A DNA stretch of 64,000 nt from Nostoc sp. PCC 7524 (GCF_000316645.1 NC_019684.1:5492001-5556000), one strand, 5' to 3'. Shown: positions 55,683-64,000, counted from the stretch's first letter. Notes: generated from the sequence alone by a model not told the origin. Numbers and translations: made by a program.

Positions 55683-56790
55683 TAATCAAAAACGAGTTAG
55701 AATTATTTTGGGAACACGTCCAGAAGCAATTAAATTAGCTCCGGTAATTCAGGTCTTTCAAGAATCCCCAGACTTTGATTTGCAAGTTATTTTAACTGGA
55801 CAGCATCGTGAAATGGTTGAACAAGTGATGCAGTTGTTCAACTTAAAGGCAGATTATGACTTAGAGATTATGCAGCCTCGACAGTCTCTGAGTGATATAA
55901 CTTGCCGCAGCTTGCGAGGGTTAGAAGAATTATTTCACCAGAGCCAGCCAAATTTAGTCATAGTACAAGGCGATACGACAACGGCTTTTGCAGCAACTTT
56001 AGCAGCTTTTTATCAGAAAATCCCTGTTGGTCATGTAGAAGCAGGTTTAAGAACTGATGATTTATTTAATCCCTATCCAGAGGAAGCTAATCGACGGTTA
56101 ATTTCCCAAATCACTCAGTTACACTTTGCACCTACTACTTTAGCTGTGGAAAATTTACAGCGTTCTGGGGTTTTGGGTGAAATTCAATTGACAGGAAATA
56201 CTGTGATTGATGCGCTGTTAAATGTAGCTGCTCAGGAACCAGTTTGTAATGTACCTGGTTTAGATTGGAATTCTTACCGTGTCTTATTAGCTACAGTGCA
56301 TCGGCGAGAGAATTGGGGAGAACCTCTGCAAGCGATCGCCCAAGGTTTTTTACAAATCTTAAATAAGTTTCCTGATACAGCTTTACTTTTACCGTTGCAT
56401 CGTAACCCCACAGTCCGAGAACCACTGCAAGCCTTATTAGGTGATCATCCACGGGTGTTTTTAACGGAACCGCTAGATTATGCCGAATTGGTGGGAGCAA
56501 TTGGGCGATCGCATTTTCTACTAACTGACTCTGGTGGTTTGCAGGAAGAAGCACCCAGCTTGGGAAAACCAGTATTGGTGCTACGGGAAACTACGGAAAG
56601 ACCGGAAGCTGTGGCAGCTGGTACTGCCAAACTGGTGGGTACTGCGAGTGAAAGTATTGCCAATGCTGCTTGTGAGTTGCTGAGTAATCAAGTAGCTTAT
56701 GACACGATGGCTAATGCTATTAATCCTTTTGGGGATGGTCACGCCGCAGAACGGATCTTGCAAATTGTGCAGAAATACTTGGGAGTTTGA
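55678..56790 (+). CDS. wecB: UDP-N-acetylglucosamine 2-epimerase (non-hydrolysing)
   Basis: A 370-residue GT-B-fold epimerase that interconverts UDP-GlcNAc and UDP-ManNAc for surface polysaccharides. Motifs: ILGTRPEAIKLAPVIQ at the N-terminus, GDTTTAFAATLAAFYQKIPV, GHVEAGLRTDDLFNPYPEEA, LATVHRRENWGE, and LTDSGGLQEEAPSLGKPVLV then ETTERPEA. Lengths and order are normal. It stands alone here without other sugar-nucleotide genes. ATG 55678 lies in the last unit of a heptamer repeat, without a Shine-Dalgarno sequence. Confidence 0.92.
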   Translation: MTNQKRVRIILGTRPEAIKLAPVIQVFQESPDFDLQVILTGQHREMVEQVMQLFNLKADYDLEIMQPRQSLSDITCRSLRGLEELFHQSQPNLVIVQGDTTTAFAATLAAFYQKIPVGHVEAGLRTDDLFNPYPEEANRRLISQITQLHFAPTTLAVENLQRSGVLGEIQLTGNTVIDALLNVAAQEPVCNVPGLDWNSYRVLLATVHRRENWGEPLQAIAQGFLQILNKFPDTALLLPLHRNPTVREPLQALLGDHPRVFLTEPLDYAELVGAIGRSHFLLTDSGGLQEEAPSLGKPVLVLRETTERPEAVAAGTAKLVGTASESIANAACELLSNQVAYDTMANAINPFGDGHAAERILQIVQKYLGV

Positions 56791-56813
56791 AACGTACGGA
56801 GGTTAAAAGTAGG

Positions 56814-56842
56814 CAGGAGTCAGTGCATGGCGCTGGCTCCTG
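56814..56842. terminator. Bidirectional hairpin between wecB and the peptidoglycan-binding gene
   Basis: CAGGAGTCAG (56814-56823) pairs with CTGGCTCCTG (56833-56842), ten pairs including one G-U, around a 9-nt loop. It lies between two convergent genes, 10-25 bp from each stop. There is no long T run, so it is a hairpin end rather than a classical terminator. Confidence 0.5.
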
Positions 56843-56851
56843 ATAGCGGTA

Positions 56852-57676
56852 TTAGCCTCTAAATAAGGCACTGCGAGTTTCGGGGCCGACTATGCCATCT
56901 ACACGCAAGTTGTTATTGGCTTGGAACTCTCTGACTTTGCGAGCTGTTACAGGGCCGTAGTATCCTGTGGGTTCAATGCCTAACACTCTTTGTACCTCTG
57001 ATACTGTTTGACCTCTAGAGCCAATATTCAGAGTCACAGGGCCACCAGTCGGTGTGGTTGTAGAGTTATTGCCAAATAAAGCGGTGCGAGTTTCTGGCCC
57101 GACTATGCCATCTGCGCGTAAGTTGTTATTGGCTTGAAATTCTCTGACTCTTCTGGCAGTTACAGGGCCGTAGTATCCTGTGGGTTGAATTCCTAAAACT
57201 TTTTGGACTGCGGAAACGGCTGAGCCCCTGGAACCGATTCCGAGATTTACACGACCACCAACTCCTCCAGTTATCGGTCTGTTGGGACGATTAGGGGTAT
57301 TGGTAGCAGTTCTATTACTAATCCACCTAGTAGATACGTATCTGTTGTTAGATAGTTGTGTGAAACCATTCGTAGTTCCCATCGTTGTGATTTTAGTACC
57401 ATTAGGTAAACAATCTACAACTTTGGAATTGATGTTGGGATCTACCCGCACATTGAGACAAGTGCCGTTGGTTCTAACATAGGAGGTTACAGCTGCTTGA
57501 GCTTGAGCAACAACTGTAAAAAATACCATGAAGCCAGCTAGAGACAACCAGGCAGAAGATTTTAGAAGTTTTTGCCAATTCCAATCAAATTTGGGCAACT
57601 CATAATCAATATATTCAGCTTGACCAGTTGCCTCTTCATTGGCAATAACCATAGAGGAATAAGCAATATATTCCAT
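56852..57676 (-). CDS. Membrane-attached peptidoglycan-binding protein with SH3-like domain
   Basis: 274 residues. The N-terminal about 38 residues are cytosolic and followed by one hydrophobic span (WLSLAGFMVFFTVVAQAQA), a signal anchor or late signal peptide. Residues about 65-120 form a bacterial SH3-like domain (CLNVRVDPNINSKVVDCLPN, RYVSTRWI). Two PG_binding_1 repeats follow (about 143-200 and 213-272), each with LxIGSRGxxVSxVQ, GYYGPVTARxVREFQANNNL and DGIVGPETR. The repeats are nearly identical, a recent duplication. It should bind peptidoglycan in the periplasm; no catalytic domain is seen. Confidence 0.85.
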   Translation of the reverse strand: MEYIAYSSMVIANEEATGQAEYIDYELPKFDWNWQKLLKSSAWLSLAGFMVFFTVVAQAQAAVTSYVRTNGTCLNVRVDPNINSKVVDCLPNGTKITTMGTTNGFTQLSNNRYVSTRWISNRTATNTPNRPNRPITGGVGGRVNLGIGSRGSAVSAVQKVLGIQPTGYYGPVTARRVREFQANNNLRADGIVGPETRTALFGNNSTTTPTGGPVTLNIGSRGQTVSEVQRVLGIEPTGYYGPVTARKVREFQANNNLRVDGIVGPETRSALFRG

Positions 57677-57931
57677 TGGTGAACACCTTTATGAGTAAAG
57701 ATTAAAAGCTTGCAGACGATATTTAAATTTTGTATTTTTGACTACCTCTTATGATAAAGCTTTTTACTGTTAGCATGAGCTAAAAGTCAGGAAATTTATA
57801 GAATTCGTTGCAGAAACTAGGGTGATCGCCTGAGTTTAAAGCTCTACATCATCCCAGCTTCTCAATTAGTTAAATTTTTAGTCATAGTAGAAAATTATTT
57901 CAATTTCAATTAACCAGCATACTAAATTTGT

Positions 57932-58864
57932 CTAGCGATTTGAAGTATCAAAACTATCAGCCCGAATCTGGCTACCATTACGCCAAATTTCGACTTTTTC
58001 CGGACTAACTAAGTAAGAAAAACTACCATTATCTGCTTGATATCTATCTTTACCCACATTCCAAGCAGGTATTTTGACAGGTTGGCTGGGGTCTTGTTTC
58101 AACTGACCAATATAAAATAACTGACCATTTTCTTCGCAGACTTTCACCAGTATATTCGCTGTCTCACCTTGGAGGAGTGTCACTCCAGCACATCCTGTAT
58201 TGATCACAGGTGCCAAAGTGACTGGAATTGGTATGGATTGAGCAGGTGAAACTGGCTGTTGGACTGGGGGGATTGAGACTGGTTGAGAGGGTTTCTGCAC
58301 TTGATAACCTCCAGATGCAGGAGGAGAAATTGGTGGAGACGGCCTTTTGCTGGCAATGTTAGAAGCTAAGACATTTTGAGGATCAACAGCAACTCGACCA
58401 TTAGGATAAAATTCAAAATGCAAATGGGGGGCTGTACTATTACCTGTAGATCCCATTTCTGCAATGATTTGCCCTTGTTTAACCTTTTGACCTTTGCTGA
58501 CTAATAAACGGCGGTTATGACCATATACAGTGATACTGCCATTAGGATGTTTAATCTCTATAGCATTGCCTAATCCCCAATCATCCCATCCGGCTTTGAC
58601 TACTGCACCGGCGGCTGCTGCCACAATAGGAGTGCCAGATGGCCCAGCAATATCAATTCCCTCGTGTCGATACTTGCGAAAGCCTTGGGAGACATAGCCT
58701 TGGGCTGGCCAAATCAAGTTGGGATGAGGAATTGGTATTGGCTGGCTGGAAGGTTTACTAGCTACTTGGGTAAAGGCAGTAGTATTGCTGATGAGTACAC
58801 CACTTAAGGATGTTAAACCAATAAAGCTATAAGTACAAACTTGGAATAAAGTATTTTTTTTCAC
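57932..58864 (-). CDS. M23 family metallopeptidase (LytM/endopeptidase type)
   Basis: 310 residues. An N-terminal hydrophobic segment (CTYSFIGLTSLSGVLISNTT) acts as signal peptide. The M23 domain spans about 45-170: YRHEGIDIAGPSGTPIVAAA has the HxxxD zinc ligands, and TGNSTAPHLHFEFYPNGRVA has the final HxH. These enzymes cut peptidoglycan cross-links during division or act as regulators. A Pro/Gln-rich linker and a C-terminal about 90-residue beta domain (GQLFYIGQLKQDPSQPVKIP) follow. It lies in the same direction as the peptidoglycan-binding gene, 255 bp apart. Confidence 0.88.
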   Translation of the reverse strand: MKKNTLFQVCTYSFIGLTSLSGVLISNTTAFTQVASKPSSQPIPIPHPNLIWPAQGYVSQGFRKYRHEGIDIAGPSGTPIVAAAAGAVVKAGWDDWGLGNAIEIKHPNGSITVYGHNRRLLVSKGQKVKQGQIIAEMGSTGNSTAPHLHFEFYPNGRVAVDPQNVLASNIASKRPSPPISPPASGGYQVQKPSQPVSIPPVQQPVSPAQSIPIPVTLAPVINTGCAGVTLLQGETANILVKVCEENGQLFYIGQLKQDPSQPVKIPAWNVGKDRYQADNGSFSYLVSPEKVEIWRNGSQIRADSFDTSNR

Positions 58865-59391
58865 AAACTTTAAGTCCTTTAAATATAGTTCAGATGCTTT
58901 GTATATATTCGCTTTTTCAAGATAGCACTGGAAATATCAGGATAAAAATTCGTTAAATTTATCACCTTAATTGCTGCTGTATATTACATAGACGGACATT
59001 CGGTTGGGAAAGTGTCAGGCTGCGATAATTTATGCAAGAACAGCTAAAAATTTTGGTGTTGTTGAGTGAAATGAATTTGTTTCATGCAGGGGAGCAGAGG
59101 AGAAAAACCAACCACAAGGGTGCGTCAGTATGAAGAATTTCTTGGTACAGTTAGGTTTCCTTACACTGACGCACCCTTGTATATTAAGAGCAGTCGGAGC
59201 GGTAAGAGTTGGAGAGATCGAGTACAAAAAAACTCATGTTGGTGTTGTTGACACTTACATGAGTTACAAATCTTTATATCTAGAGTAGGTTTATTAGACA
59301 TCTCCAGAAATTAAATATGCGTTTTTCAGAAACCTTGTAGAGACGTTCCATGGGTAGGGATTCTCGTCTCTACATTATTTTTTGGAGATGT
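58865..59391. other. Intergenic region (527 bp) with two palindromic elements
   Basis: Between M23 and glgA, both minus. 58865-59110 is AT-rich and holds the M23 promoter. 59115-59179 and 59295-59394 are palindromic elements listed separately. I found no gene; the minus frame 59030-59227 crosses the repeat and is not credible. Confidence 0.5.
59115..59179 (+). repeat. MITE-like palindromic element, AGGGTGCGTCAGT arms, copy B
   Basis: Arms CAAGGGTGCGTCAGT and ACTGACGCACCCTTG are perfect inverted repeats of 15 bp. The centre (ATGAAGAATTTCTTGGTACA) matches copy A at 32161-32223 in the same orientation with few changes. Confidence 0.8.
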
Positions 59392-59394
59392 CTA
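59295..59394. repeat. TA-bounded 100-bp element, nested hairpins, at the 3' end of glgA
   Basis: The outer arms TAGACATCTCCAGAAA (59295-59310) and its inverted copy (59379-59394) differ at one base. The inner arms TGTAGAGACG (59336-59345) and CGTCTCTACA (59365-59374) are perfect. The outer end gives the TAG stop of glgA. TA at both ends fits a Tc1/mariner/IS630-type target duplication. Confidence 0.75.
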
Positions 59395-60819
59395 TTGATT
59401 AGTTAAGGCTAACTCTGGCTGTTGTGTTTCTTGCTCCTCTGGTTCTGGCAAACCATACATTGATCTGTAGAGTTTGTCGTACTCTTTAGCTGATTTGTAC
59501 CAGCTGAAGTCTTGATTCATACCACGCTTTTGTAGTTCTTGCCATTGGGGTTTGTATCGGAAACCTTCCCAAGCGCGGATCATACAGGTAAACAGATCCA
59601 GGGGTTCATAGCGGTCGAAGCAATAGCCAGTGCCGCATTCATTCATGGGGTCATGGTGTGATACGGTGTCAACTAAGCCTCCGGTGCGGCGAACGATGGG
59701 GACACAACCATAACGTAAAGCCATCATTTGACTGATGCCGCAGGGTTCAAAACGGCTAGGCATGAGGAAGGCATCAGAACCGGCGTAGATGCGGCGAGAC
59801 AGGGCATCGTTATACAGTAAGTAGGTTGCCATGCGTCCGGGATAGCGGGATGCTAGTTGCCACATTTGACTTTCATAGTAGCGATCGCCTGTTCCCAACA
59901 GCACGAACTGAGAATCTGTATAAGCCATGAAGCGGTCTAACATTTGGATCACTAAATCCAAGCCTTTTTGTTCAACTAACCGCGTCACCATGCCAATCAA
60001 AAAGGCGTTTTTGTTAACTTCTAAACCTACTTCTTCTTGCAAAGCTATTTTGTTGGCTTTGCGTTGGTCTAAAGTGTCAGTAGTGAAGGTTTGCGTTATA
60101 TATTTATCTGTAGTTGGGTCGTAAACTTCCGTATCTATACCGTTGACAATTCCCGACAACTTACCACTAATAAAGGACATTAAACCTTCTAGAGTCTCAC
60201 CGTAAGCTGCGGTTTTGATTTGTTCGGCATAGGTGGGGGAAACTGTGTTTACCCTGTCGGCAAACTGCACTGCGGCGGCCATGGTGTTGTGTCCTTGCAT
60301 ATACCAAGGACACCAAGTGATTTTCTCTAAATACCAGCGCCAAGGGCCTTGATATGCCAAGTTATGAATTGTAAAGACTGTAGTGATATCTGGAGACTGG
60401 TGCATCCACACAGGAATCATGCCTGTATGCCAATCGTGACAGTGAATAATGTCGGGTTTCCAGTGATTCCAGCAAAATTCAGCTGCACCATTGGCAAAGA
60501 AGGTGAACCGCCAGTCTTCGTCATCACCGCCATAGATGCGACGGGGATTAAAGGCAGGATGTCCAAATAAGTACAAGGGAACATCAGTACCAGGCAGAAT
60601 CGTTTCGTAAACTGCAAAATCTTGGAACATGGCATATCCCCACCAAACGGGATCTTTGGGAATCTCCATTTTGTCTTGGAGAAAGCCGTAGTAAGGCATG
60701 AATATGCGTACATCATGCCCCATTTTTCTCAAGATTTTTGGTAATGCCCCGACAACATCACCCATGCCACCAACTTTGGCTACGGGTGCTGCTTCTGCTG
60801 CTACAAATAGAATCCGCAT
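59392..60819 (-). CDS. glgA: Glycogen synthase (ADP-glucose type)
   Basis: A 475-residue GT5 enzyme that extends alpha-1,4-glucans from ADP-glucose. The N-terminal ADP-glucose motif [16 protein letters not shown] (KxGGL type, with Met) and [20 protein letters not shown] are present. Later motifs are [14 protein letters not shown] and [20 protein letters not shown] with the catalytic Glu. The C-terminal 15 residues are Glu/Gln-rich. The family length is normal. The TAG stop is the outer end of a palindromic element (59295-59394), so the original stop may have been a few bases away. malQ lies 44 kb away. Confidence 0.93.
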   Translation of the reverse strand: MRILFVAAEAAPVAKVGGMGDVVGALPKILRKMGHDVRIFMPYYGFLQDKMEIPKDPVWWGYAMFQDFAVYETILPGTDVPLYLFGHPAFNPRRIYGGDDEDWRFTFFANGAAEFCWNHWKPDIIHCHDWHTGMIPVWMHQSPDITTVFTIHNLAYQGPWRWYLEKITWCPWYMQGHNTMAAAVQFADRVNTVSPTYAEQIKTAAYGETLEGLMSFISGKLSGIVNGIDTEVYDPTTDKYITQTFTTDTLDQRKANKIALQEEVGLEVNKNAFLIGMVTRLVEQKGLDLVIQMLDRFMAYTDSQFVLLGTGDRYYESQMWQLASRYPGRMATYLLYNDALSRRIYAGSDAFLMPSRFEPCGISQMMALRYGCVPIVRRTGGLVDTVSHHDPMNECGTGYCFDRYEPLDLFTCMIRAWEGFRYKPQWQELQKRGMNQDFSWYKSAKEYDKLYRSMYGLPEPEEQETQQPELALTNQ

Positions 60820-60944
60820 GGTAATTTTTATTTCCCCGGCTCTGTTTTTATGTTCAATTTAACCAGATGATCTTGATCAACGCGATCGCTCGTGTCTAGC
60901 ACAGCTTTTACTTTAATATCTAATCACATCTGGTTGTCTGATTT

Positions 60945-61919
60945 TTAAGCACCACGCTGGATCTCTGCAAAGATGGCATTTAAAATCTCTTGTGCGCCTT
61001 GCTCTCGCAAGCGTTGAGCTAATTCTATACCTAGTGTTTCCGCATCACTGGCTGCACCTGCGACGGTATCTTTAACTAAGTTTTGACCGTCTACACTGGC
61101 AACTACACCCGTTAGTGTTAAATTGTCACCATCTATTTCTGTATTTACACCAATGGGTACTTGACAACCACCTTCTAGGCTACGCAAAAACGCACGTTCT
61201 GCTAAACAGCGATCGCGGGTTTCGGGATGTTCAATGGCGGCTTTGAGTAGGGAGATGAGTTCTGTATCATCAGCACGGCATTCTATCCCTAATGCGCCTT
61301 GACCGACAGCGTGGAGAGATACTTCTTTGGGTAAAACTTGGTGAATGCGATCGCCCATACCCAAACGCTGTAATCCAGCCGCCGCTAAAATTAAAGCGTC
61401 GTACTCACCTGCATCAAGTTTGGCTAGGCGTGTATTTAAGTTGCCGCGCACATCCTTAAATGTCAAGTGGGGAAATTGGTTGCGTAGTTGTGCCAAGCGG
61501 CGTAAAGAAGATGTGCCAACTACTGCACCTGGGGGTAAGGTGTCAATTTGCTTGTCTTTGAACTTTTCATGGACTACCAGCGCATCGGCGGGGTTTTCCC
61601 GTTCTGTGATAGCTGCTAGTGCTAATCCCTCTGGTAAGTTAGTCGGCAAATCCTTGAGGGAATGAACGGCAAAGTCAATCTCATGATTGATCATGCCCAG
61701 TTCCAGTTCTTTGGTAAATAGTCCTTTATCGCCAATTTTGGCTAATGCTACATCCAGGATTTTGTCGCCTTGGGTAGACATGGTATGGACTTCAAAAGCA
61801 ATATCAGGATATTTTTTTTGCAATTGCTCTCTTACCCAGTACGTCTGAACTAGAGCAAGTTGACTTTTACGAGAACCAATACGAATTGTGCGGGTAGCAC
61901 TGGAAATAACTGAAGTCAT
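60945..61919 (-). CDS. hemC: Porphobilinogen deaminase (hydroxymethylbilane synthase)
   Basis: 324 residues from the ATG at 61919. The enzyme joins four porphobilinogen units in tetrapyrrole synthesis for chlorophyll, haem and bilins. Domain 1 starts [35 protein letters not shown] and [20 protein letters not shown] are conserved; the dipyrromethane cofactor Cys lies in [14 protein letters not shown]. An upstream in-frame codon at 61958 would add 13 residues without family likeness. It is the same strand as glgA, with 125 bp between. Confidence 0.93.
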   Translation of the reverse strand: MTSVISSATRTIRIGSRKSQLALVQTYWVREQLQKKYPDIAFEVHTMSTQGDKILDVALAKIGDKGLFTKELELGMINHEIDFAVHSLKDLPTNLPEGLALAAITERENPADALVVHEKFKDKQIDTLPPGAVVGTSSLRRLAQLRNQFPHLTFKDVRGNLNTRLAKLDAGEYDALILAAAGLQRLGMGDRIHQVLPKEVSLHAVGQGALGIECRADDTELISLLKAAIEHPETRDRCLAERAFLRSLEGGCQVPIGVNTEIDGDNLTLTGVVASVDGQNLVKDTVAGAASDAETLGIELAQRLREQGAQEILNAIFAEIQRGA

Positions 61920-62072
61920 AAAACAATATGTCAAACCAGGCGATAATTTCACTCTCATCTAGACTACCGCAGTGGGTGACGCAACGTATGGCGATCGCCT
62001 GATTTTAGTTAAGTTTATTTTAATTTCCGTTTACACTTTTTTACATTATTTTGAATTACTCAACATTTATCA

Positions 62073-62486
62073 TTAACGGTTAGGTTGGAGATAAGACTGT
62101 AATTGCTGGGTACGTTGCTTTGTCAGTTTTTCTAAACAACTTAGATAAATAGTAGGCGCAATAGTTCCACCTTCATAGCCACTTCTTTCAAATTCACAAT
62201 TAGTATCACGAAACTTGATCCATACTTGCTGGGCAGTAATTAATTTTTGCCGTCTAGGACTGGATAACTTAGGTAATAGTTTTTGATAAACTTGATTCAA
62301 TGTTTTATCAGCGTTTTGATAAGACAATTGAGCGCATTTATTAATTTCTAATTGAGTTTGAGCATTATTACAATTGACATTGGCAATATGAATTATTGGA
62401 TTAGCTATTGTTTTTGTAGGCAATACCAAACTACTGCAAGTCAGTAGAGTAGCAAGAATTGGGGATAGGTGATTGGGTATTTTCAT
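62073..62486 (-). CDS. LprI/DUF1311 family secreted protein
   Basis: 137 residues with a signal peptide (MKIPNHLSPILATLLTCSSL, cleavage likely near residue 28). The mature part has four Cys (NVNCNNAQTQ, INKCAQLSY, DTNCEFERSG, YLSCLEKLT) and the DUF1311 signature AQQVWIKFRDTNCEFE. Family knowledge: LprI-type proteins have been reported as lysozyme inhibitors, and the function here is unproven. ATG at 62486. It is divergent from the lipid kinase across 343 bp. Confidence 0.85.
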   Translation of the reverse strand: MKIPNHLSPILATLLTCSSLVLPTKTIANPIIHIANVNCNNAQTQLEINKCAQLSYQNADKTLNQVYQKLLPKLSSPRRQKLITAQQVWIKFRDTNCEFERSGYEGGTIAPTIYLSCLEKLTKQRTQQLQSYLQPNR

Positions 62487-62535
62487 TTTTTTTTTGACTA
62501 TTGAGTTAAGTAGAACGGTGTAAATAATTAAAGGT

Positions 62536-62587
62536 TTGTAGTAAGGACTTTAGTTCTTATGAGAGGACTAAAGTCCTTACTACGAAC
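62536..62587. repeat. Palindromic TTTGTAGTAAGGACTTTAG element, copy 3
   Basis: The arms 62538-62553 (GTAGTAAGGACTTTAG) and 62568-62583 (CTAAAGTCCTTACTAC) are perfect over 16 bp with a 14-nt loop, the most compact of the three copies. It should form a stable hairpin. Confidence 0.8.
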
Positions 62588-62655
62588 TAAATGCAATTTT
62601 TTTACGTTACTTTACATAGGTTGTTTTTTTCAAGTCGTTCTATTTAGCAGTTAAT

Positions 62656-62702
62656 AAGGTGCGTCAGTACAAATAATTTCTGGTAATTTTCAGGTTTTAT
62701 CG
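62656..62702 (+). repeat. Partial MITE-like copy (left end only)
   Basis: AAGGTGCGTCAGTACAAATA then ATTTCTGGTA follows the left half of copies A-C, but no right arm is found. It is a decayed copy lacking one end. Confidence 0.5.
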
Positions 62703-62829
62703 TAAATTCAAGGGTTTAAGGTTGGGCTGCGCTAATAAGCAAACCTATCACAAGAAAGAAGTGAGGATTTGACAAAAATGTTACCTTTTAAGATGGTGCT
62801 TGAGCGATCGCAACTAATCTTTCATATTT

Positions 62830-63885
62830 ATGAGCCGTTCCGCCTGTCTTATTTTTAACCCAGTTGCTGGTCAAGGTGATCCAGAGCTAGCACTGACACA
62901 GATTCGGGCTATATTAGAACCAGAAATTAATCTCGATATTTATCTAACCACAGCAGAAATCGGTGCAGACAAACTAGCACAGCAAGCCGTGAGGCAAGGC
63001 GCTGATGCCATCATTGCTTCGGGGGGAGATGGTACGTTATCGGCTGCTGCTGTGGCTGTGGCTGGGACTGATATCCCCTTGGGGATTATTTCGCGGGGAA
63101 CAGCCAATGCTTTTGCTACAGCTATGGGCATTCCCAACACAATTGATGCTGCCTGTCGGACAATTTTACAAGGGTTCACTCGCAATGTAGATATAGCCTA
63201 TTGCAACGATTTACCGATGATATTGTTGGCGGGGATTGGCTTTGAGGCGGAAACTGTAGAATTGGCAGATAGGGAAGCCAAAAACAGGTTTGGGATGATG
63301 GCGTATGTCTTTGCAGGGATTCAGCAGCTAAGAGACTTAGAAAGTTTTGATGTCGAGATTGAAACTGAAGACAAAATTGTGAAAACCACTGCGGCGGCGG
63401 TGACAGTAGCAAATGCTGCGCCTCCAACTTCCGTGTTAGCCCAGGGGCCAGCCGGGATAGTTTATAATGATGGGTTATTAGATTTGACAATCGTTGCTCC
63501 TAATAGTAAAGCTGGAGCGATCGCAGCTACATATCATTTATTTCAAACCGCCTCTTCTGGGAGTGCAGCAGAGCGAGATGATATTGGTTATATGCGAGCC
63601 GAAAAATTTAAAATTACAACTGATCCGCCGCAAAAGGTTGTGATTGACGGTGAGGTAGTCGGTTCAACACCCATTGAAATCAATTGTGTACCCGCAGCCT
63701 TAAAAATTTTTGTCCCATCAGCACCGGAAGAGGAGTTAGTAGAAAAACTAGAGGGACTGCCGAATTTGGAGATTGAAGTTAAGAACCAAGCGGGGGATGA
63801 GGGAGATGGGGAAGTGAGGGGAGATGGGGGAGTGAGGGAAGATGAGGTTAAGGAAATACCAGATCCAAAAATATCCAAAGTGTAG
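62830..63885 (+). CDS. YegS/BmrU-type lipid kinase (diacylglycerol kinase family)
   Basis: 351 residues. The catalytic DAGK domain has NPVAGQGDPELALTQIRA at the N-terminus and the nucleotide loop IASGGDGTLSAAAVAVAG, then PLGIISRGTANAFATAMGIP. The C-terminal beta domain includes DGLLDLTIVAPNSKAG and VVIDGEVVGSTPIEI. Such enzymes phosphorylate diacylglycerol or related lipids on the inner membrane face. The last about 25 residues (EGDGEVRGDGGVREDEVKE) are encoded by a GGGAGATGGGG-type repeat and appear to be a repeat-derived extension. The stop TAG is the first codon of palindromic copy C. Confidence 0.87.
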   Translation: MSRSACLIFNPVAGQGDPELALTQIRAILEPEINLDIYLTTAEIGADKLAQQAVRQGADAIIASGGDGTLSAAAVAVAGTDIPLGIISRGTANAFATAMGIPNTIDAACRTILQGFTRNVDIAYCNDLPMILLAGIGFEAETVELADREAKNRFGMMAYVFAGIQQLRDLESFDVEIETEDKIVKTTAAAVTVANAAPPTSVLAQGPAGIVYNDGLLDLTIVAPNSKAGAIAATYHLFQTASSGSAAERDDIGYMRAEKFKITTDPPQKVVIDGEVVGSTPIEINCVPAALKIFVPSAPEEELVEKLEGLPNLEIEVKNQAGDEGDGEVRGDGGVREDEVKEIPDPKISKV

Positions 63886-63944
63886 GGTGCGTCAGTACCA
63901 GGAACCTAACTATACCAATAAATTATTCATACTGACGCACCCTA
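63883..63944 (-). repeat. MITE-like palindromic element, TAGGGTGCGTCAGT arms, copy C
   Basis: A 62-bp element with arms TAGGGTGCGTCAGTA and its inverted copy ending CGCACCCTA. The centre, read on the minus strand (ATGAATAATTTATTGGTATA), matches copies A and B. Its first three bases are the stop codon of the lipid kinase gene. Confidence 0.8.
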
Positions 63945-64000
63945 CTGACTGAGGCTAAGACACAGAGAGATTTCAGTATTGACTATTAAGAAGGAGTAAA
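63945..64000 (+). promoter_or_regulatory. Shine-Dalgarno sequence for a gene beyond the right edge
   Basis: AAGAAGGAG at 63989-63997 lies three bases before the window ends, suggesting a plus-strand gene starting just outside. A TATTGACTATT repeat unit precedes it. Confidence 0.35.

Larger units (their letters stand above)
62487..62829. other. Divergent intergenic region with two repeat elements
   Basis: Contains the palindrome at 62536-62587, a partial TGCGTCAGT-type copy (62656-62702), and AT-rich promoter space. The lipid kinase ATG at 62830 has no clear Shine-Dalgarno sequence. No small ORF is convincing. Confidence 0.5.

Noticed and set aside
59030..59227. 65-codon minus-strand ORF
   Set aside because: It crosses the palindromic repeat and the same peptide piece appears at the other repeat copy (32117-32314), so it is repeat-derived.
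1..64000. tRNA, rRNA, complete insertion sequence or prophage
   Set aside because: None was recognised by reading both strands; a covariance-model search would be needed to exclude a tRNA.

Overview
The window reads as chromosomal DNA of a filamentous, heterocyst-forming cyanobacterium of the Nostoc/Anabaena group. The evidence is the dense GCGATCGC (HIP1) palindromes, the heptamer repeat tracts of the GGGATTG / CTATTGA type, a complete fraC-fraD-fraE filament-integrity operon, and cyanobacterial versions of flv3/flv1, glgA, hemC and cdsA. No rRNA, tRNA, CRISPR array or complete insertion sequence was recognised. Many small palindromic or repeat-tract elements lie between genes.

Layout. 1-17.6 kb is mostly housekeeping: a partial hypothetical gene, an IscA/SufA-type Fe-S protein, a TPR protein, a SulA/YfcH-type epimerase, a tandem cobalamin adenosyltransferase-like protein, fraCDE, a pentapeptide-repeat protein, a membrane-linked Ser/Thr kinase, cbiT, cdsA, a DUF2993 protein, an RluB-type pseudouridine synthase overlapping a RodZ-like gene, malQ, a Nudix hydrolase, ridA and coaX. 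17.7-28.3 kb is bounded by two flavodiiron genes: flv3, which has the metal ligands, and flv1, whose ligands are degenerate. Between them is accessory cargo: an Rpn/DUF2887 nuclease-like gene, a NACHT-HEAT STAND gene whose N-terminal part is separated by one in-frame TGA, a 21-bp tandem array, a PIN toxin-antitoxin pair and a Uma2 protein. Just after flv1 sits a caspase-GAF-EAL fusion. Together these look like a defence or conflict island placed in and beside the O2-photoreduction locus.

32.6-53.5 kb is one uninterrupted gene for a 6955-residue protein. It has an N-terminal RTX-like calcium-binding segment, cadherin and Ig-like modules, about 25 PPC-like modules (partly near-identical tandem copies), a vWA domain within or next to an SdrD-B-like domain, more Ig modules, a long YD/RHS region, an RHS core ending in DPTG, and a short variable-looking C-terminal tail with a His-His motif. 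It resembles a giant surface or secreted polymorphic toxin, and no convincing immunity gene follows.

53.6-64 kb holds a PEP-CTERM protein, a YiaA/B protein, a wecB-type epimerase, two cell-wall proteins (SH3/peptidoglycan-binding and M23 peptidase), glgA, hemC, an LprI/DUF1311 protein and a YegS-type lipid kinase.

A cross-cutting observation is that repeat elements often begin exactly at a gene's stop codon, usually TAG, and in some cases supply that codon or the last residues. The most promising undescribed items are the caspase-GAF-EAL protein, the TGA-split NACHT-HEAT gene within the flv3-flv1 interval, and the 6955-residue protein.
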